A stretch of 17,938 bases of DNA from the NCBI GenBank assembly GCA_046152935.1, contig JBJXGB010000236.1:1-17938 (forward strand), in the 5' to 3' direction. Source of the DNA: CAZMFZ01 sp046152935. GTDB taxonomy: Bacteria; Bacteroidota; Bacteroidia; Cytophagales; UBA9547. Position numbers and translations under genes: made by a program. Positions 1 through 6,705 of the stretch are shown in pieces (position 1 is the first letter of the stretch; each line of letters starts with the position of its first letter). Below the pieces are notes generated by a model, which was not told where the DNA came from, made no database searches, and saw only the letters and a program-made list of their open reading frames with translations.

Positions 1-4
1 TGCC

Positions 5-35
5 GGCTTCATTTTTAAGTAAATTTTTTGAAGCC
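5..35. repeat. Imperfectly spaced inverted repeat at window edge
   Basis: GGCTTCA (5-11) and TGAAGCC (29-35) are perfect inverted arms around a 17-base AT-rich loop. It could be the terminator of a gene left of the window, or chance. Bases 36-134 hold no reading frame I can support. A reverse ATG at 12-10 would read off the left edge, but too little of it is visible to judge. Confidence 0.25.
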
Positions 36-134
36 TATTCACTGAAAGACAGAATATTTGCAATTTCACCTTCAATTGATCTTCGCTAAAATTTCAGAAT
101 TGAAATCAAGACGCCCCAAAAAAACACGGGTAAA

Positions 135-625
135 GTAGAAATAAAAAAAATCGGGCTGACTGACGTTAAGCAATTGAAAAGCAGACTTTTCTCGAAACTT
201 TTGCAGAAACCAACATCGAAGAAAATATGCAAAAGTATTTAGACGGAGGTTTTGCAATTGACACTGGAACTTTCAGACCCAATCTGGCAATTTTCTTTGC
301 AGTTTTTGAAAATCAAGCAATTGGATATTTGAAAATGAACTTTGGGGCGGCACAAACAGAACTTAAGGATCAAAAAGCGCTCGAAACTGAACCTATTTGT
401 GTTGTAAAGGAATTTCATCGAAAATCTGTTGGGCAGATGGTGTCTGAAATAGCTTTCAATTTGGCCCAACAAACCAATGTTTACTATTTATGGTTGGTAG
501 TTCGGAAGCAAAACCCAAGGGCAATCAATTTTTACAAGAAAAATGGCTTTGTTGAATTCGAATAGCATATATTCCAACTAAGAAATGACGAGTAAACAAA
601 CACAATGATGAAATTGCCATTGTAA
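135..625 (+). pseudogene. Decayed GNAT-family N-acetyltransferase gene
   Basis: This is a broken gene for a small GNAT acetyltransferase, the family that moves an acetyl group from acetyl-CoA to an amine. Frame 135 reads VEIKKIGLTDVKQL, a typical GNAT start. The frame then shifts within the A-run 177-180. Adding one A gives KKQTFLETFAETNIEENMQK, the usual helix 1-2 region. The open part 227-562 carries the acetyl-CoA-side strand and the final NPRAINFYKKNGFVEF motif. After TAG (563-565) the same frame continues HIFQLRNDE, then TAA (593-595), then TNTMMKLPL and a normal stop at 623-625, as intact relatives end. The lesions are one frameshift, two in-frame stops and no ATG at the expected start. 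The 112-residue open segment is therefore unlikely to be a working enzyme. The family assignment is firm; substrate and age of decay are unknown. Confidence 0.82.
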
Positions 626-652
626 AATACAGAGCTTACAAATATCCACAGC

Positions 653-678
653 CAATTGCTGAAATCTATGTGCAATTG
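653..678. terminator. Hairpin downstream of receiver-kinase gene, possible terminator
   Basis: CAATTGC (653-659) and GCAATTG (672-678) form a perfect 7-bp stem with a 12-base loop, 12 bases past the stop of the minus-strand kinase gene. There is no clear T-run, so its role as a terminator is only a guess. Confidence 0.3.
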
Positions 679-690
679 TCAAAAGCTTCA

Positions 691-1782
691 TTAGACAAAA
701 TTTTGAGGAATATTTACTTCAAAAGTAGAGCCTTGGTTTAATTCAGACGATACTTTTATACTTCCATTTAGCTTTATCACCGACTGCCGAGCAATGTATA
801 AACCAAGCCCAGAACCGTGGCGACCCGTATCGCTTTTAAAAAACATATCAAATATGCGGTCTATTATATCAGTTGGTATTCCTATGCCCGAGTCTCTGAT
901 GGTAAGTTTCATCTGTGCTGAGTCTACAAATACATCAATATGTATTTCGTTTGTAAGCACTGGTGTTTGGTAAAAAGTGACTGCATTTAGCAACAAATTA
1001 AAAAGAACATCGCGGAGTCTTGTCCGGTCTGAATAAAAGCCAATCTGGTTTTCAACATTAATAATGAATGATGAATTGGCAATATTTTCATGATTATCGA
1101 GGTCGGCAATTACTTCATGTATTAGTTCATTAAAATCTATCAAATCGCGCTCCACATTTCTTCTCAGATTTCTAGAATATTGGTTTATTTCGCCAATAAA
1201 TTGCTCTAGACGTAAGATTGTCTTTTCCTTTTTATCGATAAACCCTTTTAATATAGAAATCTCATTTTCTTGTTTTGCCAAATAAACTAGTCCTTTTAAA
1301 GTGGATATTGGTGCTTTCAGATCGTGCGAAGCACTGTATATAAACTGATCTAATTCATTATTGGTCTTTACCAAAGATTCGGTAAGTTCAAAATTGTGTT
1401 TTCTTAAATCGTAGAGTTCAAACGCTCCATCGATAAGCTGCTTAAACTCTGTTTTTTTCCAAGGTTTTGGAATAAAACGATACACATTTGCTTTATTTAT
1501 CGAATCTAAAATAGCATCGTAGTCGCTATAGCCAGTCAATATTATGCGCACCACATCTGGATATTCCTGCGAAGTTTTTTCTAAAAACTCTACCCCCGAT
1601 ACATCTGGCATTCTTTGATCGCTCACTATTATCTTAACATCGTTTTCCTTCAGCAATTGATAGCCATCAAGTGCCGAGTTGGCGATCAAAATATGATAAT
1701 CTCTGCGAAAAACAGCCTTGAAACTGCTAAGGTTTCGCTCATCATCGTCTACATACAATATGGTATTTTTGTTCATTAGCAT
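691..1782 (-). CDS. Hybrid response regulator-histidine kinase
   Basis: A soluble 363-residue two-component protein with the receiver domain in front of the kinase. Receiver (about 7-125): acidic pocket D12-D14, phospho-acceptor D55 in SDQRMP, T83 and K106 (FIPKPW). A short linker leads to the dimerisation/phosphoacceptor helix with H153 (SASHDLKAPI). The ATPase domain (about 215-360) has the N-box NLLLNAV, the DSGIGIP box and the GSGLGLYI box. There are no membrane segments or output domain. It lies 7 bases after the stop of the upstream kinase gene, so the two are surely one transcript. The receiver could take phosphate from the neighbour kinase and tune this one (inference). ATG codons at 1782 and 1776 are both possible starts. 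All catalytic residues look intact. The signal and final target are not visible here. Confidence 0.9.
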   Translation of the reverse strand: MLMNKNTILYVDDDERNLSSFKAVFRRDYHILIANSALDGYQLLKENDVKIIVSDQRMPDVSGVEFLEKTSQEYPDVVRIILTGYSDYDAILDSINKANVYRFIPKPWKKTEFKQLIDGAFELYDLRKHNFELTESLVKTNNELDQFIYSASHDLKAPISTLKGLVYLAKQENEISILKGFIDKKEKTILRLEQFIGEINQYSRNLRRNVERDLIDFNELIHEVIADLDNHENIANSSFIINVENQIGFYSDRTRLRDVLFNLLLNAVTFYQTPVLTNEIHIDVFVDSAQMKLTIRDSGIGIPTDIIDRIFDMFFKSDTGRHGSGLGLYIARQSVIKLNGSIKVSSELNQGSTFEVNIPQNFV

Positions 1783-1789
1783 CGTTGGT

Positions 1790-4099
1790 TTAATATGGTA
1801 AAGTAATCGATACTTTTACACCTTCTTTCAGTGGCAAGATTTCTATTTTTCCTTTGTGGTATTCGATAATATTCATTGAAATGTAAAGCCCAAGTCCTGT
1901 GCCTTTGCCAGGCGGTTTGGTTGTAAAAAAAGGATCATAGATTTTTCCAAGCGTTTGCTTTGATATGCCTTTTCCATTATCGGTAATTTCTATCCTTGCA
2001 AATTGGTTATTATTATTTTGATCTGTAAATTTCGTCACCAAAATTTTTATCAAACCCAACTTTGCTTCTTTGTGTTTTTCAAATATGCCATCAATGGCAT
2101 TAGAAAGTATATTTACAAACAATTGGTTGAGTTTGCTAGCATTGGCAGGTATTTCTTCTATTTCTTCGTAATTTTTATCGATTACGATCAAATCTTTGTA
2201 TTTGTTGAGCAAAATAATGAGGGCGGTGTCGATGATATCGCGCAAAGAAATTCTTTCTAATTTCCCCGAATCTGCCCTTGTGTAGCTTCGCAGTCCTATC
2301 ACTATTTCGGTAAGCTGCTCGAGCCCTGCGTAGATGTTGGTCGATAGCTCCGACACTTCATTTTTTAGTTCATGGTAGCTTATTTTTTCTTTAAGAATTG
2401 CTATTTTTTCGATTTCAACAGTAGCATTTGCTGGCGTTATTTCTTCATAGCTACTCAAAATCGTGTTTATGTCATCAAATATTTCCTTAAAAGCTATAAA
2501 ACTGGCATTGATATAATTGACCGGGTTGTTGATTTCGTGCGCAATGCCCGCCACCAACACACCTAGCGATACCATTTTTTCGTTGGCTATCAATTGCAAT
2601 TGTGTTTTCTTTAGCTCTGATATCGCATTTTGCAGCTCGAGCTGCTTTTGTACCAACATTTCACTTTCAATCGAAAGCTGTTCTTTGGCGTTTCGCTCGC
2701 TCAAAAGTAAATTTTCTACCGTCTCTTGGGTGTCTTCTAGGTATTCGTTTACGGTCGATATTTCATCAGTAAATTGCAGAAGCTCTTCGTTTTTTTCGCG
2801 AATGGCATTTTCCATCTCAATACGCTCAGAAATATCTCGTGCCACATTTACAAAACATTCAAATTCATTGGTAATAGGATCGTTTATTTGAATGATTTGG
2901 TGGCTGAAAGTGATTTTTTCGGTCGAATTATACATCTTTAGGCTGTATTCTCCTTGCCAAATGCCTGTTCTACGCACGATTTCTGTGGCATCAACCACAT
3001 CTTGATATTTAGACACATCTATAATTTCTCTGGCATGAATGCTGATGTCTGGTGGGATATTCAATTTTTTTCTACCCGCAGGGTTGATGTAGTACAGAAT
3101 GCCTTCTTGGTTGACAAATGCAATAAAATCCAAACTATTTTCAATCACTGTCACAAAACGTTCCTGCTGATTTTTTAAATCGTGCAATTTTTCAAAGTTT
3201 TTTTCTAAAATAAGACTTTGCCTGTGAAATTGTACATTTTGTATAGCAAGCGACAATACACCACACATTGCCACCACATAATTAATCTCAACTTCCGTCC
3301 AGCTTTTATGTTCTTTTTGCTCCTCAAAGCATATTATTCCTCCCAATCTGCCCTGCACATAATACGGCACATCCAACATAGATTTGATGCCCAAAGGAGT
3401 CAGGTAATTTTCAGAAAATTCGGAGGTATATTGATTGGTATGGGCATCGTAGGCATTTATTACTAAACCAGCCCTCACTCCAGCGAAATATATTGGGTAA
3501 TCGGTGGCAAATAATTCGCTGCCAGACGAATGTGCATTTGATGCCAGTTCGTAAAGATCTTTACACACTATTTTATCTTTCGAATTGGAATGCTGCCAAA
3601 TGCTTACGCGAGAGGTATTTATTACTTCAGAAAGGGTTTTTGTAATGTTTTTATAAATATCGATGAGGCTCTCGGCATTGCTAAAATCTATATTACTTAC
3701 AAATGAATTTACAATTTCGGTTTTGCGAGTAATTGCCTTGGAAAAGGTGGCAAGTCGATTGAAACTATGCCCTTGTATCTTAGATTTCAACCTTAATTGC
3801 TCTTTCAAAAAGGTGATATCATCCGATTGCAACACATCATCGAGCAATTTTTGCTGATACAGAGCATTTGTAAATTGGTATTCGGGTCTGCCATTTTCGT
3901 TGGATCTAACGAATAGTTTGCCTTCATTGACATAGCTAGCCAATAATTGCCCCATTTCGAGATCGCTCAATTCAAATATCTCGCTGCAGTATTGCAAAGA
4001 AAAATATTCTTCTGGCAAACCAGCCAGACAAGTGAGTACTGAATTTGAATCCATCGTAAATTTTGTGTTTTCTAAATACACCAAATGATATTTTGCCAC
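1790..4099 (-). CDS. Cytoplasmic GAF-PAS sensor histidine kinase
   Basis: A 769-residue sensor kinase without membrane segments. In order: an N-terminal region (about 20-95) resembling the winged-helix piece that follows the ATPase in STAND-type multi-sensor kinases (CLAGLPEEYF, later YQFTNALYQQKL); a GAF domain (about 140-295); a PAS domain (about 312-428, ending in ARDISERIEME); a long coiled coil (about 428-510); the phosphoacceptor H521 in GIAHEINNPVNYI; and an ATPase domain with NILSNAID (663-670), DNGKGIS and GTGLGLYI. The GAF/PAS pair suggests detection of a small molecule, redox state or light in the cytosol (family knowledge; ligand unknown). The start given is GTG (4099-4097). ATG at 4054-4052 (M16) is the main alternative and would keep every domain. 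It is the first gene of an operon with the receiver-kinase. Confidence 0.9.
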   Translation of the reverse strand: MAKYHLVYLENTKFTMDSNSVLTCLAGLPEEYFSLQYCSEIFELSDLEMGQLLASYVNEGKLFVRSNENGRPEYQFTNALYQQKLLDDVLQSDDITFLKEQLRLKSKIQGHSFNRLATFSKAITRKTEIVNSFVSNIDFSNAESLIDIYKNITKTLSEVINTSRVSIWQHSNSKDKIVCKDLYELASNAHSSGSELFATDYPIYFAGVRAGLVINAYDAHTNQYTSEFSENYLTPLGIKSMLDVPYYVQGRLGGIICFEEQKEHKSWTEVEINYVVAMCGVLSLAIQNVQFHRQSLILEKNFEKLHDLKNQQERFVTVIENSLDFIAFVNQEGILYYINPAGRKKLNIPPDISIHAREIIDVSKYQDVVDATEIVRRTGIWQGEYSLKMYNSTEKITFSHQIIQINDPITNEFECFVNVARDISERIEMENAIREKNEELLQFTDEISTVNEYLEDTQETVENLLLSERNAKEQLSIESEMLVQKQLELQNAISELKKTQLQLIANEKMVSLGVLVAGIAHEINNPVNYINASFIAFKEIFDDINTILSSYEEITPANATVEIEKIAILKEKISYHELKNEVSELSTNIYAGLEQLTEIVIGLRSYTRADSGKLERISLRDIIDTALIILLNKYKDLIVIDKNYEEIEEIPANASKLNQLFVNILSNAIDGIFEKHKEAKLGLIKILVTKFTDQNNNNQFARIEITDNGKGISKQTLGKIYDPFFTTKPPGKGTGLGLYISMNIIEYHKGKIEILPLKEGVKVSITLPY

Positions 4100-4116
4100 A
4101 TACTACTAATTGGTAC

Positions 4117-4131
4117 CGAAAGTTACTTTCG
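4117..4131. promoter_or_regulatory. Perfect palindrome before kinase operon
   Basis: CGAAAGT-T-ACTTTCG is a perfect 7+1+7 inverted repeat 18 bases upstream of the GTG start of the kinase operon. It lies just downstream of the possible promoter at 4140-4173. The size and position fit a dimer-bound operator. The protein that might bind is unknown. Confidence 0.4.
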
Positions 4132-4139
4132 AGAGCTAT

Positions 4140-4173
4140 CAATTGTATTCGATCATACTAAAAGACGCTCAAA
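4140..4173 (-). promoter_or_regulatory. Possible promoter of kinase operon
   Basis: Read on the minus strand, TTTG (4173-4170), 22 bases, then TACAATTG (4147-4140). This resembles the Bacteroidota TTTG/TAnnTTTG promoter with one mismatch and slightly long spacing. The rest of the 347-base gap 4100-4446 holds only the two palindromes listed and no gene I can support. Confidence 0.3.
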
Positions 4174-4384
4174 AATATTTTAAACATGACATTTGTTAAA
4201 CTCACTTTCAGGCAAACAGGTTTCATTCAAAAAACAAGATATATGAAGTATAATCCAAATGCAACGCTCAAAACCAGCAATCTCTGATCTGCATTCCTGA
4301 TTTTATGCTTTAATAAATCTCGCAAAAATTTGACAGATTTATTTACCACGGTCAGGAAATCATTTATTCTATTTTCTTGTTCAA

Positions 4385-4412
4385 TATTAGAATGTATTTT
4401 TACATTCTAATA
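4385..4412. promoter_or_regulatory. 28-bp perfect palindrome before superoxide dismutase gene
   Basis: TATTAGAATGTA, a TTTT loop, then TACATTCTAATA: twelve perfectly paired bases on each side, ending 34 bases before the SOD start codon. A weak promoter match overlaps it: TTG at 4377-4379, 21 bases, then TACATTCT at 4401-4408. The site is therefore placed to block RNA polymerase. The half-site resembles operators of redox or metal regulators such as PerR or Rrf2-type proteins only loosely, and the regulator is unknown. It could also act as an mRNA hairpin. Confidence 0.6.
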
Positions 4413-4446
4413 CCTCATTTTCAATTAAATCTAAACAACAAATAAA

Positions 4447-5052
4447 ATGGCTTTTACCCTTGCTCCGCTTCCTTATGCTAATAATGCTTTGGAACCACAT
4501 TTTGATGCTATGACCATGGAAATTCACCACGATCGTCATCACAACGCCTATGTTACCAACTTGAACAATGCTTTGGCCGGAAAGCCAGAAGAGAATTTGT
4601 CGATCGAAGAAATCGTAAAAAACATCAGCCAACACCCAATGCCAGTTCGCAATAATGGCGGTGGGCATTACAATCACACTTTCTTTTGGAATATTTTGGC
4701 TCCCAACGCTAGCGGAATGCCATCTGGCGATTTGGCCGCTGCGATAGACAAAAAATTTGGCTCGTTCAATACTTTTAAAGAAGAATTTGCAAAAGCTGGT
4801 GTGGGCAGATTTGGCTCTGGTTGGGCTTGGTTGATAATAAAAGATGGCGAATTGGCTATTTCATCAACTCCAAACCAAGATAATCCATTGATGGACGTGG
4901 CTGAAGTAAAAGGCACACCAATATTGGGATTAGATGTATGGGAACACGCCTATTATTTGAAATACCAAAACAAACGCCCAGATTATATTGCCGCTTTTTG
5001 GAATGTAGTGAACTGGACCAAGGTGGCTGAATTGTACAAAGCAGCTATGTAA
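4447..5052 (+). CDS. sodA: Superoxide dismutase, Mn/Fe family, Mn-type residues
   Basis: Converts superoxide to hydrogen peroxide and oxygen in the cytosol; there is no signal peptide. The 201 residues span the full family length. Metal ligands are H27 (EIHHDRHH), H77 (GGGHYNHTFFW), D163 and H167 (LDVWEHAYY). G73 before the second ligand and Q144 in STPNQDNPL are the Mn-type arrangement, where Fe enzymes usually place the glutamine in the other position. Mn or cambialistic use is therefore more likely than strict Fe. The symbol follows from that and is less certain than the function. The gene is single, with a palindrome just upstream and a bidirectional terminator just after it, facing the MerR-type regulator gene. 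Control by the upstream palindrome is inference. Confidence 0.95.
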   Translation: MAFTLAPLPYANNALEPHFDAMTMEIHHDRHHNAYVTNLNNALAGKPEENLSIEEIVKNISQHPMPVRNNGGGHYNHTFFWNILAPNASGMPSGDLAAAIDKKFGSFNTFKEEFAKAGVGRFGSGWAWLIIKDGELAISSTPNQDNPLMDVAEVKGTPILGLDVWEHAYYLKYQNKRPDYIAAFWNVVNWTKVAELYKAAM

Positions 5053-5059
5053 TTTGTAA

Positions 5060-5096
5060 AAAGACCCTCGAAACCGTTTTCAAGGGTCTTTTTTTT
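5060..5096. terminator. Bidirectional terminator between sodA and MerR-type gene
   Basis: AGACCCT (5062-5068) pairs with AGGGTCT (5083-5089), with extra GAAA/TTTC pairing inside. A run of T follows on the plus strand and a shorter A/T run flanks the other side. It serves sodA and, in reverse, the convergent regulator gene whose stop codon lies within the T-run. Confidence 0.85.
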
Positions 5097-5982
5097 ACAA
5101 CAATTCATCTTCTAATAAGTCGATCAAGTCGCTTACCTTGTTCATTATCAACACATTAGAAGGTGTTTCTATATCTTGACCTATTACTTGATAACCTGTA
5201 AGCAGAATAGTGCAATCTTTGAAATTTTCACTCAGTTTATTTACAAATCTTTGTATTTCGTTTTGGCCTGGTACTGTGGTGAGCACAGACACGATATAGT
5301 CTGGCTTATGATTTTTGTAGGTTTCGATCAGGTCGCTGAAAGGCAAAGATTGCCCCAAATAAATAGATTGTTGCTGGCGAGATTTTACAATGTAGTGGGT
5401 AAAAAGCAAATTCAACTCGTGCAACTCGCCTTCGGCAAGAAAAAGCAAGAATTTTTTGGCCTTTAGATTGGGCGAAGTGTATTGTTTATCGATCGCAACG
5501 ATCAGTTTTTGCCTTATCAAATTAGACATAAAATGCTCTTGTGCAGGATTTATCGAGCCTGTTTGCCACATCAAACCTACTTTTGTCAAAAAAGGATGAA
5601 TGATATTAATCATAGTTTTTTCAAGCCCAAATTGGACAATATTTCTGCCCATTACGTACTCGAACCTACTTTCATCAATGTCGATCATTGCCAAAGTAAG
5701 CGCATGAATTTGGTCTGGATATTTGGCATTTTTATCCGTAATGGTTATCACCTCTTGATACAACTCTGCGGGCGACATATTGGCTATTTTTGAAATTTTG
5801 TAGCCGTTTTGATTTAGAAGAGAAATATTAAGCAGCAGTTTCAAATCTTCGCTTGTATATTTTCTGATGTTGGTGTCTGTACGCTCAGGTGCAATAATAT
5901 TGTAGCGCTGCTCCCAAATACGCAATGTATGTGCCTTGATGCCTGAAAGTACCTCTAAATCTTTTATCGAATAATCGCTCAT
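5095..5982 (-). CDS. MerR-family regulator with B12-binding domain (CarH/LitR-like)
   Basis: A 295-residue transcription factor. Residues 1-70 form a MerR winged helix (YSIKDLEVLSGIKAHTLRIW, then RYNIIAPERT). Residues 85-170 are the helical cap of cobalamin-binding regulators, with the W-x9-EH signature W139...E149-H150 in MWQTGSINPAQEHF. Residues 176-290 are a Rossmann-type B12-binding domain with IYLGQSLPF and an E186-L-H188-E-L-N191 motif. The axial-ligand histidine is kept, but the usual final glycine is asparagine. In relatives, adenosylcobalamin makes the protein a light-sensitive repressor, often of carotenoid genes. No carotenoid genes lie here, so the targets are unknown and B12 binding is probable rather than certain. 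It converges on sodA and shares its terminator. Confidence 0.88.
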   Translation of the reverse strand: MSDYSIKDLEVLSGIKAHTLRIWEQRYNIIAPERTDTNIRKYTSEDLKLLLNISLLNQNGYKISKIANMSPAELYQEVITITDKNAKYPDQIHALTLAMIDIDESRFEYVMGRNIVQFGLEKTMINIIHPFLTKVGLMWQTGSINPAQEHFMSNLIRQKLIVAIDKQYTSPNLKAKKFLLFLAEGELHELNLLFTHYIVKSRQQQSIYLGQSLPFSDLIETYKNHKPDYIVSVLTTVPGQNEIQRFVNKLSENFKDCTILLTGYQVIGQDIETPSNVLIMNKVSDLIDLLEDELL

Positions 5983-6027
5983 GCTATAAAAACACTTGAG
6001 ATGGCAAATTGTTTTGCGAATGACAAA

Positions 6028-6054
6028 TAGCAGAATAGATATGCTATTTTGCTA
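6028..6054. promoter_or_regulatory. Inverted repeat upstream of MerR-type gene
   Basis: TAGCAGAATAG (6028-6038) and CTATTTTGCTA (6044-6054) pair over 11 positions with one G-T mismatch and a 5-base loop, 46 bases before the regulator's start codon. A smaller repeat GCAAA/TTTGC lies at 6004-6017. These are candidates for self-regulatory operators, as MerR proteins bind inverted repeats. The remainder of 5983-6227 holds only a small TTGGTT/AACCAA repeat at 6171-6185. Confidence 0.4.
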
Positions 6055-6227
6055 GAAAAATTACTAAAAAAGAAACCATAATTTCCAACAAAGCCAACAA
6101 AAAATCTAGATCAGATTGTTTTGTTGCTAAATTTGCGGAGTAATATTTTTTTCTAGACGTCAATTGCCCATTGGTTTACAACCAAGCTTAGCTTTCTTCT
6201 GAATGTTTACTTTGATTGAAACCCTCT

Positions 6228-6602
6228 TCAAAATTTCAATTTGGTAGTAATTTTCTCCAGATTCTCGCCAGCTGTGAATCTGACAATGCTTTGAATTCAC
6301 TTGATTGGCATAGGCTTATAGATTGTAAATTAAGCGGATTCTTTTCCATACTTGTAAATTGAAAGCTAATTTTCAAATGCTTTATGAACTTTTGACGTAG
6401 CATAAAACCTAGTATGTTTTTTATATCCAGCAAAAAGACCAACATTTCATTCAATTGATAAGCAGGCATATTGTAGCTCATCTGCATCTGGTGCTGCTTG
6501 TTCGATGGCAAAGCGCACAGCTTCCAACATTGACTTTTCATTGTATAAGAAACCAGAAATGTATTAATCTGCGGTGGTAAAGGGAGGCTGCGAATTTTCC
6601 GT
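6228..6602 (-). pseudogene. Decayed DUF1801 (YdhG-like) gene
   Basis: A broken gene of the DUF1801 family, small proteins of unknown biochemical role. Reading 6602 downwards: PPFTTAD, stop at 6566-6564, YISGFLYNEKSMLEAVRFAI and EQAAPDA. A frameshift near 6480 leads to QMSYNMPAYQLN and IKNILGF. One missing T near 6404-6407 then leads to YATSKVHKAFEN, stop 6368-6366, LSIYKYGKESA, stop 6332-6330, FTIYKPMPIK, stop 6299-6297, IQSIVRFTAGENLEKITTKL and the final TGA at 6230-6228. Joined, these follow the whole family pattern in order. The likely ancestral start is now ACG (6602-6600). The open 101-residue segment 6541-6236 mixes two ancestral frames and is not a real product. Two frameshifts and four in-frame stops mean long disuse. 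Confidence 0.85.
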
Positions 6603-6634
6603 GATTGCTTAAATCTCGGACAAGATAGTTGCCG

Positions 6635-6652
6635 AAAAAGCCTCGGGCTTCA
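6635..6652 (-). terminator. Weak terminator after vapC-like gene
   Basis: On the minus strand AAGCC (6650-6646), CGA, GGCTT (6642-6638) is followed by TTT. It is a short stem with a short T-run about 55 bases past the stop of the PIN toxin gene. Confidence 0.4.
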
Positions 6653-6705
6653 AAAAAAGTTTACAATATTTGCGATAAAACAATTCAAGAAACCCTCAAA
6701 CTTTT

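Noticed and set aside
72..257. Minus-strand 61-residue frame at the left edge
   Set aside because: Overlaps the GNAT pseudogene, and its protein has no recognisable pattern.
227..565. 112-residue frame taken as an intact acetyltransferase
   Set aside because: It lacks the first strand and helix and the final strand, both of which are still readable in flanking frames beyond a frameshift and stops.
2517..2891. 124-residue open frame on the plus strand
   Set aside because: It lies wholly antisense to the coiled-coil and PAS part of the 769-residue kinase, is Ser/Cys-rich in the way of antisense shadows, and matches no family.
4387..4677. Minus-strand 96-residue frame over the sodA start and palindrome
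   Set aside because: Antisense to conserved SOD sequence; its codons mirror the SOD metal-binding region and it has no family features.
5983..6100. Search for a TTTG/TAnnTTTG promoter before the MerR-type gene
   Set aside because: Several TTTG words occur, but none pairs with a matching -7 box at acceptable spacing.
6236..6541. 101-residue minus-strand frame taken as an intact gene
   Set aside because: Only its middle matches DUF1801; the rest is out of the ancestral frame, so it is listed as a pseudogene instead.
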